From: Acetofilamentum sp.
GTDB lineage: Bacteria > Bacteroidota > Bacteroidia > Bacteroidales > JAFGUD01
Direction: 5' to 3'
Length of the DNA stretch: 32,151 bases
Assembly: GCA_020722645.1 (NCBI GenBank)
Contig: DYKL01000005.1
Span: 1-32,151 of the forward strand
Shown: positions 25,659-32,151 of the stretch, piece after piece
How positions within the stretch are numbered: position 1 is the stretch's first letter
Layout: the number at the start of each line of letters is the position of its first letter
Program-made: the position numbers and the translations under genes
The notes under the pieces: generated by a model
Databases searched by the model: none
Seen by the model: only the letters and a program-made list of their open reading frames with translations
What the model was told of the DNA's origin: nothing

Positions 25659-26645
25659 ATGAAAATTGCAATTATTGGAGCAACCGGTTTGGTAGGACAA
25701 AAAATGATACAAATTTTAGAAGAAATGCAATTATCTGTAAATGAGCTTATTCCAGTTGCCAGTCTAAAGTCTTACAATAAATCAATATATTTTAATGATA
25801 TTGAATATAAAGTAAAAAGTATTTTTGAAGCTATCGAATTAAAACCTGACATTGCCCTATTTTCTGCCGGTTCTGATATTTCAAAAGAATTTGCACCAAA
25901 ATTTGCAGAAAAAGGAACTTTTGTTATTGATAATTCTTCGGCTTGGAGAATGGATGAAAATATAAAACTTATTGTTCCGGAGATAAATGGAAACATTTTG
26001 ACAAAAAATGACAAGATAATTGCAAATCCTAATTGCTCTACAATTCAAATGGTTATGGCAATTGCTCCGCTTCATCAAGAATTTAAAATCAAGCGAATAA
26101 TTGTTTCAACATATCAGTCTGTTTCGGGTTCTGGAATGAAAGGGATTAGACAAATGATGAACGAAAGAAAAAATATTGATGATGAAAAATTTTATCCACA
26201 TCAAATTGATATGAACGTAATACCTCATTGTGATAGTTTTACTGAAAATGATTATACAAAAGAAGAAATGAAAATGGTTAATGAAACAAGAAAAATTTTA
26301 AATGATGATACAATTTTAATCTCTGCGACAACAGTTAGAGTACCAGTTTTTGGGGGGCATTCTGAAAGTGTAAACATTGAATTTGAAAAAAATTTTGAAA
26401 TTGAACAAATAAAAGATACTTTAGCAAAAACAAAAGGAATAGTTGTTCAGGATAATCCAAAAGAAAATATTTATCCAATGCCTTTGAATGCTTATGAAAA
26501 AGATGAAGTATTTGTTGGAAGAATAAGAAGAGATTTATCAAATTCAAAAGCAATAAATATGTGGATAGTTTCTGATAATGTCAGAAAAGGAGCTGCAACA
26601 AATGCAGTTCAGATTGCCGAAATTGTTAAACAATTTATAAACTAA
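25659..26645 (+). CDS. asd: Aspartate-semialdehyde dehydrogenase
   Basis: A 328-residue protein. The N-terminal Rossmann motif GATGLVGQKM (7-16) binds NADP. The catalytic cysteine is Cys126 in NPNCSTIQM, SVSGSGMKG follows, and the catalytic histidine is His234 in FGGHSESV. It reduces aspartyl phosphate to aspartate semialdehyde, the branch point to lysine/diaminopimelate, threonine and methionine. Full length. It is the first gene of a three-gene operon with deoC (15 bp on) and thyA, and is divergent from the giant secreted protein gene. Confidence 0.96.
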   Translation: MKIAIIGATGLVGQKMIQILEEMQLSVNELIPVASLKSYNKSIYFNDIEYKVKSIFEAIELKPDIALFSAGSDISKEFAPKFAEKGTFVIDNSSAWRMDENIKLIVPEINGNILTKNDKIIANPNCSTIQMVMAIAPLHQEFKIKRIIVSTYQSVSGSGMKGIRQMMNERKNIDDEKFYPHQIDMNVIPHCDSFTENDYTKEEMKMVNETRKILNDDTILISATTVRVPVFGGHSESVNIEFEKNFEIEQIKDTLAKTKGIVVQDNPKENIYPMPLNAYEKDEVFVGRIRRDLSNSKAINMWIVSDNVRKGAATNAVQIAEIVKQFIN

Positions 26646-26660
26646 ATAAAGCACTATAAA

Positions 26661-27527
26661 ATGAAACTATTTGAAAAATACAATCGCACTTTTACTCAAA
26701 AAGAAGTTGAAGACGCTGTAAATTCAGCAAAAGATTTAAGCAAAAATTTGATGACACCCGAAATGTTAAAATTAACTTTTAAAACAATTGACTTAACATC
26801 TCTTAACAGCAATGATACTTTCAAAAAAATTGAAAATATGATTCTTAAAGTGAACGAATTTAAGAATAATTTTCAAGATATGCCTAACGTAGCAGCAATT
26901 TGTGTTTATCCTAATTTTGTACAAACAATCAAAAAAAATCTTTCTGTTTCTAACATAAAAATAGCCTCTGTAACCGGCGGTTTCCCTTCTTCTCAAACTT
27001 TTTTAGAAATTAAAACCCAGGAAACAAGATTATGTTTGCAACGCGGTGCAGATGAAGTGGACATGGTCATCTCTGTCGGAGAATTTTTAGGCAGTGACTA
27101 CGCATATACACAACACGAAATTAAAAAAATAAAAAACGCTTCCGGAAACGGACATTTAAAAGTCATTCTTGAAACCGGTTTGCTCGAAGACTATGACAAA
27201 ATTTATAAAGCAAGTATCATCGCAATGGATTCAGGCGCTGATTTTATTAAAACATCAACCGGTAAAGAAAAAATAGGTGCAACACCGGAAGCTGTTTATG
27301 TTATGAGTTGCGCAATTAAAGATTATTTTGAACTTACCGGGAAAAAAATAGGATTAAAACCAGCCGGAGGTATCGGAACTCCAGAAGTTGCTTTACATTA
27401 TTTAGCAATTGTAAAACAAGTTCTTGGAAATGATTGGCTAAATAACAAACTTTTCAGAATAGGTGCAAGTAGTCTGGCAAACAAACTTTTAAGTGCAATT
27501 TATAAAAAAGAAATAAACTATTTCTAA
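26661..27527 (+). CDS. deoC: Deoxyribose-phosphate aldolase
   Basis: A 288-residue TIM-barrel class I aldolase. The Schiff-base lysine is Lys197 in [10 protein letters not shown], Lys233 in [10 protein letters not shown] is the second catalytic lysine, and Asp134 in [11 protein letters not shown] completes the site. It interconverts 2-deoxyribose 5-phosphate with acetaldehyde and glyceraldehyde 3-phosphate in deoxynucleoside catabolism. The N-terminus is longer than in short bacterial DeoC, more like the E. coli-type enzyme. It is followed 10 bp later by thyA, so two deoxynucleotide-related genes share a transcript. Confidence 0.95.
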   Translation: MKLFEKYNRTFTQKEVEDAVNSAKDLSKNLMTPEMLKLTFKTIDLTSLNSNDTFKKIENMILKVNEFKNNFQDMPNVAAICVYPNFVQTIKKNLSVSNIKIASVTGGFPSSQTFLEIKTQETRLCLQRGADEVDMVISVGEFLGSDYAYTQHEIKKIKNASGNGHLKVILETGLLEDYDKIYKASIIAMDSGADFIKTSTGKEKIGATPEAVYVMSCAIKDYFELTGKKIGLKPAGGIGTPEVALHYLAIVKQVLGNDWLNNKLFRIGASSLANKLLSAIYKKEINYF

Positions 27528-27537
27528 ATATTTTAGA

Positions 27538-28329
27538 ATGAAGCAGTATATAGATATTCTACAAGATATTCTCGATAACGGAGTAAAAAAAGAAGACAGA
27601 ACAGGAACCGGTACTTTAAGCGTTTTCGGTCGTCAGATGCGTTTTAATTTACAAGATGGTTTTCCTTTGGTTACAACTAAAAAACTTCATTTAAAATCAA
27701 TTATTTATGAACTTTTGTGGTTCATAAAAGGTGAAACTAATATAAAATTCCTTACAGACAATGGAGTAAAAATTTGGAATCCATGGGCAGATGAAAATGG
27801 AAATCTTGGCAGAATCTACGGTTATCAGTGGCGTTCGTGGACTGCCGAAAACAGAAATATAGACCAGTTGACAGAAGTAATTAATAGTCTTAAAAACAAC
27901 CCAAATTCTCGCAGACATATCGTAAGTGCATGGAATGTCGGCGATATAGATAAAATGGCTCTTCCTCCTTGCCATGTACTTTTTCAGTTTTATGTTGCCA
28001 ATGGAAAATTATCTTGCCAGCTTTATCAGCGAAGTGCAGATATGTTTATCGGTGTGCCGTTCAATATTGCTTCTTATGCTCTCTTAACAATGATGATAGC
28101 ACAAGTTACCGGATACGAGCTTGGAGATTTTGTTCATACTTTCGGAGATGCCCATATTTATTCAAATCATATTGAACAAGTTAAAGAACAGATTTCAAGA
28201 AAGCCAAAAAAATTGCCTATTCTCAAAATTAACAAAAAAATTAAAAGTATTTTTGATTTTAAATACGAAGACTTTGAAATCATTGGCTATGAAGCACATC
28301 CTCATATAAAAGCAGATGTGGCGGTTTAA
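27538..28329 (+). CDS. thyA: Thymidylate synthase
   Basis: 263 residues, the canonical ThyA length. It has the family signatures [18 protein letters not shown], the active-site [12 protein letters not shown] with nucleophile Cys145, [20 protein letters not shown] and [12 protein letters not shown]. It methylates dUMP to dTMP with methylenetetrahydrofolate. It ends the asd-deoC-thyA operon. Its stop codon overlaps the stop of the convergent Uma2 gene by 4 bp, leaving no room for a separate terminator. Confidence 0.97.
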   Translation: MKQYIDILQDILDNGVKKEDRTGTGTLSVFGRQMRFNLQDGFPLVTTKKLHLKSIIYELLWFIKGETNIKFLTDNGVKIWNPWADENGNLGRIYGYQWRSWTAENRNIDQLTEVINSLKNNPNSRRHIVSAWNVGDIDKMALPPCHVLFQFYVANGKLSCQLYQRSADMFIGVPFNIASYALLTMMIAQVTGYELGDFVHTFGDAHIYSNHIEQVKEQISRKPKKLPILKINKKIKSIFDFKYEDFEIIGYEAHPHIKADVAV

Positions 28330-28925
28330 ATATCTTCGTAATCGTCGAAACCTCTAAAAATTTCTTCTAAGTCAATATATAAATCATCAAATATATTGAC
28401 TTTTATTTTTCCTGTTTCTGCATACATTCCAACTAATTTGTACTTTTCATTTTCAAGTACAAAAACAGAAATTGATTTTTCATTAGGATAAACAATCCAG
28501 TATTCTTTTACTCCATGTTTTTGATACAATTGAAATTTATCTTCTATGTCTCGCTTAGAATCCAAAGAAACAATTTCTACAATTAAATCAGGCGCCCCCA
28601 GACATCCTCTTTTATCAACTTTTAACAAATCGCAAATAACAGAAATATCAGGTTGAACAACAGTATATATTTTATCATCGGAAGTTTCTATATTGTCAGG
28701 TAATCTAACATCAAAAGGAGCATGAAAAACCTTACATTGTTTCTTTTTCAAATAATTTTTAAAAAAAGTAAATAATTCGCCGGAAACCTCCTGATGAAAT
28801 GATGAAGGAGCAGGAGTCATTAATTTAGCTATTCCATCAAATAACTCTCTTCTTTTGTCATCTACCCAAGTTAAATAATCTGCAAAAGAATATTTTTTAT
28901 TTGCATCTAAACTTAACTCTTTCAT
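28326..28925 (-). CDS. Uma2-family (DUF820) putative PD-(D/E)XK nuclease
   Basis: A 199-residue protein of typical length. [20 protein letters not shown] opens the domain. [11 protein letters not shown] and [25 protein letters not shown] carry the acidic residues of the restriction-endonuclease-like core. [14 protein letters not shown] and [14 protein letters not shown] follow as usual. The usual VLS.(S/T)...D motif reads IVSLDSKRD here. Members are abundant in cyanobacteria and Bacteroidota, and their cellular role is not established. It is a single gene, convergent with thyA. Confidence 0.85.
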   Translation of the reverse strand: MKELSLDANKKYSFADYLTWVDDKRRELFDGIAKLMTPAPSSFHQEVSGELFTFFKNYLKKKQCKVFHAPFDVRLPDNIETSDDKIYTVVQPDISVICDLLKVDKRGCLGAPDLIVEIVSLDSKRDIEDKFQLYQKHGVKEYWIVYPNEKSISVFVLENEKYKLVGMYAETGKIKVNIFDDLYIDLEEIFRGFDDYEDI

Positions 28926-28943
28926 TAAAATTGATATTTTTTA

Positions 28944-28951
28944 CAAATATA
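28944..28951 (-). promoter_or_regulatory. Candidate -7 box (TATATTTG) for the Uma2 gene
   Basis: An exact TAnnTTTG match on the minus strand, 18 bp before the ATG at 28925. It is divergent from the leuS box at 28983. Confidence 0.45.
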
Positions 28952-28982
28952 CAAATTTTCAAAAATATTTATAAATATTTTG

Positions 28983-28990
28983 TATTTTTG
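28983..28990 (+). promoter_or_regulatory. Candidate -7 box (TATTTTTG) for leuS
   Basis: An exact TAnnTTTG match, 62 bp before the leuS ATG. Transcription starting a few bases on would include the whole hairpin repeat at 29009-29040 in the leader. Confidence 0.55.
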
Positions 28991-29008
28991 CGAACCTAAA
29001 TAAACAGC

Positions 29009-29040
29009 TAATGTACAGACATTGCAAGCAATGTCTCTTA
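29009..29040 (+). promoter_or_regulatory. Leader hairpin repeat, copy 2 (upstream of leuS)
   Basis: AGACATTGC (29017-29025) and GCAATGTCT (29028-29036) are perfect inverted arms. As RNA they give a 7-bp stem GACATTG/CAATGTC with tetraloop CAAG. The element begins 44 nt before the ATG, exactly as in copy 1 at 9207. Confidence 0.6.
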
Positions 29041-29052
29041 ATATAACTAAAA

Positions 29053-31818
29053 ATGGAATACAATTTTAACGAAATTGAAAAAAAATGGCAAAAATTTTGG
29101 GCAGATAACAAAATTTTCGAAGTCAGTAATAAGTCAGATAAACCGAAGTTCTACATTTTGGATATGTTCCCCTACCCTTCGGGAGCCGGCTTGCACGTAG
29201 GACATCCGCTCGGTTACATTACTTCTGACATCTACGCAAGATACAAAAGACAAAAAGGTTTTAATGTACTTCATCCTATGGGTTACGATGCTTTTGGTTT
29301 ACCTGCCGAACAATATGCTATTCAAACCGGACAACATCCCGCAAAAACGACAAAACAAAATATTGCAAGATACAGAGAACAACTTAAAAAAATCGGTTTT
29401 TGCTATGATTGGTCTCGCGAAGTAACTACTTCTGACCCAAAATATTACAAATGGACACAATGGATTTTCCTTCAATTATATAAACATTGGTTTAATAACA
29501 AAACACAAAAAGCTGAATCAATTGATTCTTTGATAAATCATTTTGAAAAATTCGGAACTCAAAATTTAGATGCATCTTGTACAAAAGAAATGAAATTTTC
29601 AGCTATTGAATGGAAAAACAAATCAGAAGAAGAAAAACAAAACATTCTTTTAAATTATCGTCTGGCATACAGAGCAAAAACAATGGTGAACTGGTGTCCT
29701 GATTTAGGAACTGTTTTAGCAAACGATGAAGTCAGAGAAGGTGTTTCTGTGCGTGGTGGTTTTCCTGTTTATCAAAAAGAAATGGATCAATGGTTACTTA
29801 GAGTTACTGCATATTCCGAAAGATTATTAAACGGTCTTGATGAGCTTGAATGGTCTGATTCTTTAAAAGACATTCAAAAAAACTGGATTGGAAAAAGTTA
29901 CGGAGTAGAAGTATATTTCCAAATTGCAGATTCAAAAGATAAAATTTTAGTTTACACAACTCGTCCCGATACAATTTACGGAGCAACTTTTATGGTTCTT
30001 GCACCGGAAAGCGAACTTACACAAAGACTAACAACTGTTGAACAAAGAAAAGATGTTGAAAAATATTTAGAAAAAGTAAGTAAACGTACTGAACGTGAAC
30101 GTATTGCAGACACAAAATCTATAACAGGCGTTTTCACAGGAAGTTATGCAATCAATCCTTTTACAGAAGAAAAAATTCCTATCTGGACAAGTGATTATGT
30201 TTTAGCCGGTTATGGAACGGGAGCTATTATGGCTGTTCCGGCTCACGATAGTCGTGATTATGCGTTTGCTAAACATTTCGGTCTAAAAATTATTCAGGTT
30301 GTCGAAGATGCTGACATTACCGCTGAATCTTATGATGATAAAACAGGAAAAATGATTAATTCAGGAATTATCAACGGTTTAGAAGTTGCTGACGCAATCA
30401 AAAAAATTACCGAAGAAATCGAAAAAAGGAATTTAGGTAAAAGCAAAGTTAACTTTCGTTTGCGTGATGCAATTTTTAGCCGTCAGAGATATTGGGGAGA
30501 ACCATTTCCGATTTATTTCAAAAATGACACGCCTTATCCGCTTGATGAAAAAGATTTGCCGCTTCTTTTACCTGAAATTGCTACTTTTACGCCTACCGAA
30601 ACAGGCGAACCACCTTTGGCAAGAGCCGAAAACTGGCATACCAAAGAAGGTTATAATTATGAATTAAGCACAATGCCCGGATTTGCAGGTTCATCGGCAT
30701 ATTACATCCGCTATATGGATCCAAATAACAACATCCAATTTGTTGATAAACAGGCTGTTGGATATTGGAGAAATGTTGATTTTTATATCGGAGGTATTGA
30801 ACACGCTGTCGGACATTTGATTTATTCTCGTTTTTGGAATAAATTTTTGAAAGATTTGGACATAGTTGTTGAAGAAGAACCTTTCAAAAAACTTGTTAAT
30901 CAGGGAATGATTCAGGGACGCTCAAATTTTGTGTATAGAATAAAAGACTCAAACAAATTCGTTTCAAACGGATTAAAAAATGATTACGAAGTAACTCCTA
31001 TTCACGTTGACGTAAATATTGTTCACAATGATATTCTTGACATTGAAGCATTTAAAAATTACAGCCCAGATTTCAAAAATGCAGAATTTATTCTTGAAGA
31101 CGGAAAATATATTTGCGGCTGGGAAATTGAAAAAATGTCAAAATCTAAATATAATGTCGTAAATCCTGATGATATTGTAGAACAACATGGTGCTGATACT
31201 CTAAGACTTTATGAAATGTTTCTGGGTCCTATTGAAATGTCTAAACCTTGGAATACACAAGGAATTGAAGGTGTTCACAGATTTTTAAGAAAATTCTGGC
31301 GTTTATTTTTTGATAATAACAAAAATTTCAGCATTTCAGAAGAAGAACCATCAAAAGATGAATTAAAAATTCTACATAGAACAATTAAAAAAATTACAGA
31401 AGATATAGAAAAACTTTCTTACAATACATCTGTAAGCGAAATGATGATTTGTGTAAATGACTTATCATCAATAAACTGCAACAAACGTTCTATTTTAGAA
31501 CCATTAACAATTTTGCTTTCTCCATTTGCACCTCACATTGCAGAAGAACTGTGGCAAAAACTCGGACATAAAACAAGTATTGCAGATGCAGAATTTCCTG
31601 TTCACAACGAAGCGTATTTGGTAGAAAACAGCATTGATTATCCTGTTGCAATAAACGGTAAAACAAGGTTTAACATTCAATTACCGACAGATTTTTCAAA
31701 TCAGCAAATTGAAGAAGCAGTCAGAAATTCCGACAAATTACCAAAATACATCGAAGGAAAACAAATAATTAAAATGATTATTGTGCCTAAAAGGATGATA
31801 AATGTGGTAGTGAAGTAA
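29053..31818 (+). CDS. leuS: Leucyl-tRNA synthetase
   Basis: A 921-residue class Ia synthetase. The HIGH motif is HVGH (48-51) in [17 protein letters not shown], and KMSKS is exact at 694-698 (EKMSKSKYN). The CP1 editing domain shows [18 protein letters not shown] and [19 protein letters not shown]. The anticodon-binding domain follows, and the chain ends without truncation. Insertions after the Rossmann half (about 160-205) and before KMSKS (about 635-690) match the Bacteroidota-type enzyme. It charges tRNA-Leu. It forms its own transcription unit, with a hairpin-bearing leader and a strong terminator. Confidence 0.97.
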   Translation: MEYNFNEIEKKWQKFWADNKIFEVSNKSDKPKFYILDMFPYPSGAGLHVGHPLGYITSDIYARYKRQKGFNVLHPMGYDAFGLPAEQYAIQTGQHPAKTTKQNIARYREQLKKIGFCYDWSREVTTSDPKYYKWTQWIFLQLYKHWFNNKTQKAESIDSLINHFEKFGTQNLDASCTKEMKFSAIEWKNKSEEEKQNILLNYRLAYRAKTMVNWCPDLGTVLANDEVREGVSVRGGFPVYQKEMDQWLLRVTAYSERLLNGLDELEWSDSLKDIQKNWIGKSYGVEVYFQIADSKDKILVYTTRPDTIYGATFMVLAPESELTQRLTTVEQRKDVEKYLEKVSKRTERERIADTKSITGVFTGSYAINPFTEEKIPIWTSDYVLAGYGTGAIMAVPAHDSRDYAFAKHFGLKIIQVVEDADITAESYDDKTGKMINSGIINGLEVADAIKKITEEIEKRNLGKSKVNFRLRDAIFSRQRYWGEPFPIYFKNDTPYPLDEKDLPLLLPEIATFTPTETGEPPLARAENWHTKEGYNYELSTMPGFAGSSAYYIRYMDPNNNIQFVDKQAVGYWRNVDFYIGGIEHAVGHLIYSRFWNKFLKDLDIVVEEEPFKKLVNQGMIQGRSNFVYRIKDSNKFVSNGLKNDYEVTPIHVDVNIVHNDILDIEAFKNYSPDFKNAEFILEDGKYICGWEIEKMSKSKYNVVNPDDIVEQHGADTLRLYEMFLGPIEMSKPWNTQGIEGVHRFLRKFWRLFFDNNKNFSISEEEPSKDELKILHRTIKKITEDIEKLSYNTSVSEMMICVNDLSSINCNKRSILEPLTILLSPFAPHIAEELWQKLGHKTSIADAEFPVHNEAYLVENSIDYPVAINGKTRFNIQLPTDFSNQQIEEAVRNSDKLPKYIEGKQIIKMIIVPKRMINVVVK

Positions 31819-31876
31819 TTTTGGTAATGCAAATTTATTTGCTTCGATTAAGCAACTTCAGTTGCGAAAAAAACTA

Positions 31877-31916
31877 AACACCGCAGGTATTTGAAACCTG
31901 CGGTGTTATTTTTTTT
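31877..31916 (+). terminator. Strong rho-independent terminator after leuS
   Basis: AACACCGCAGGT (31877-31888) pairs perfectly with ACCTGCGGTGTT (31896-31907) around a 7-nt loop and is followed by a T run (31909-31916). On the minus strand the stem is preceded by the A-rich complement and followed by TTTAGTTTTTTT, so it may also end the gene arriving from the right. Confidence 0.93.
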
Positions 31917-31954
31917 CCCCAAAAGGTTATAGTCTCTTTACAAATTGTTGTTTA

Positions 31955-32151
31955 TTATAATTTTTCAATTTCTTTTTTCGATAAACCGGTTTTTTCTATA
32001 ATTTGTTCTATTGGTATATTTAAGTTTTTTAACATTTTTGCTAAATCAATAATTTTTTGTTGGGCTTCTTCTTTTTGCTGACGTTCTTTTTCTTCTCGTC
32101 TTTGGGCTTCTTCTTTTTGTTTGCGTTCTTCTTCTTTTTGCTGACGTTCTT
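31955..32151 (-). CDS. C-terminus of a probable Rpn/PD-(D/E)XK transposase-like protein (partial, runs off the window)
   Basis: The minus strand is open from the window edge to a TAA at 31955-31957, giving 64 residues. A long charged helix (ERQQKEEERKQKEEAQRREE and on) leads to IIDLAKMLKNLNIPIEQIIE and KTGLSKKEIEKL. This ending (a helix with MxxxGxxxEQIxxxTGLSxEEIExL spacing) is typical of the C-terminus of the Rpn family of recombination-promoting nuclease/putative transposase proteins, whose PD-(D/E)XK domain would lie beyond the edge. The charged part has a 42-bp period at DNA level (TGGGCTTCTTCTTTTTG at 32061 and 32103). Confidence 0.7.
   Translation of the reverse strand, partial: ERQQKEEERKQKEEAQRREEKERQQKEEAQQKIIDLAKMLKNLNIPIEQIIEKTGLSKKEIEKL

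Noticed and set aside
25772-26996. Minus-strand open frames opposite asd and deoC
   Set aside because: Antisense shadows of two enzymes with intact active-site motifs.

Overview
This is an AT-rich chromosomal window (visibly around 70 % A+T) from a member of the Bacteroidota. Four things point there. The genes lack Shine-Dalgarno sequences and have A-rich leaders. Several genes are preceded by the Bacteroidota -7 box TAnnTTTG. A giant secreted protein carries lamin-tail domains, Ig-like repeats and a C-terminal domain of the gliding-motility/type IX secretion kind. The leucyl-tRNA synthetase has insertions like those of this phylum. Gene order is compact and the content is mostly chromosomal, so there is no sign of a large mobile island.

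Left edge (1-1561): remains of a degraded gene with an 81-bp perfect tandem duplication and a one-base frameshift, followed by about 740 bp of non-coding, palindrome-rich DNA. Positions 1562-8164 hold an efflux operon: TetR regulator, TolC-like outer-membrane channel, lipoprotein adaptor and RND pump, closed by a clear terminator. Positions 8241-11159 hold housekeeping genes: a DnaQ-like exonuclease, ruvX, a thiamine-binding MTH1187-family protein, radA and tRNA-Arg(TCG). A 152-bp nested-palindrome element lies just after the tRNA.

Positions 11544-18788 hold the most interesting locus. It is a six-gene operon related to group 4 hydrogenases and complex I: two antiporter-like subunits, a NuoH-like subunit, a NuoK-like subunit, a fused NuoC/NuoD subunit and a fused ferredoxin/NuoB subunit. 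The membrane arm keeps the ionisable residues expected for ion translocation. The peripheral arm has lost three of the four NiFe-ligand cysteines, all four cysteines of the N2 cluster, and one of the two ferredoxin clusters. It therefore should not be a hydrogenase or a normal complex I. It looks like an energy-converting-hydrogenase-related (Ehr-like) complex of unknown chemistry.

Positions 18803-25571 (minus strand) hold a secreted giant protein of 1914 residues, an 82-residue unknown and a SAM-dependent methyltransferase, arranged as an operon. Positions 25659-28329 hold an asd-deoC-thyA operon, which converges on a Uma2-family protein. leuS follows (29053-31818) with a strong terminator. 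At the right edge the C-terminus of a probable Rpn-type (PD-(D/E)XK) transposase-like protein enters on the minus strand.

Small-scale structure worth attention: two genes 20 kb apart share the same 7-bp-stem hairpin at an identical distance from their start codons; a roughly 22-nt repeat family occurs in four copies; an 18-bp tandem repeat directly abuts radA; and two MITE-like nested palindromes lie between genes.
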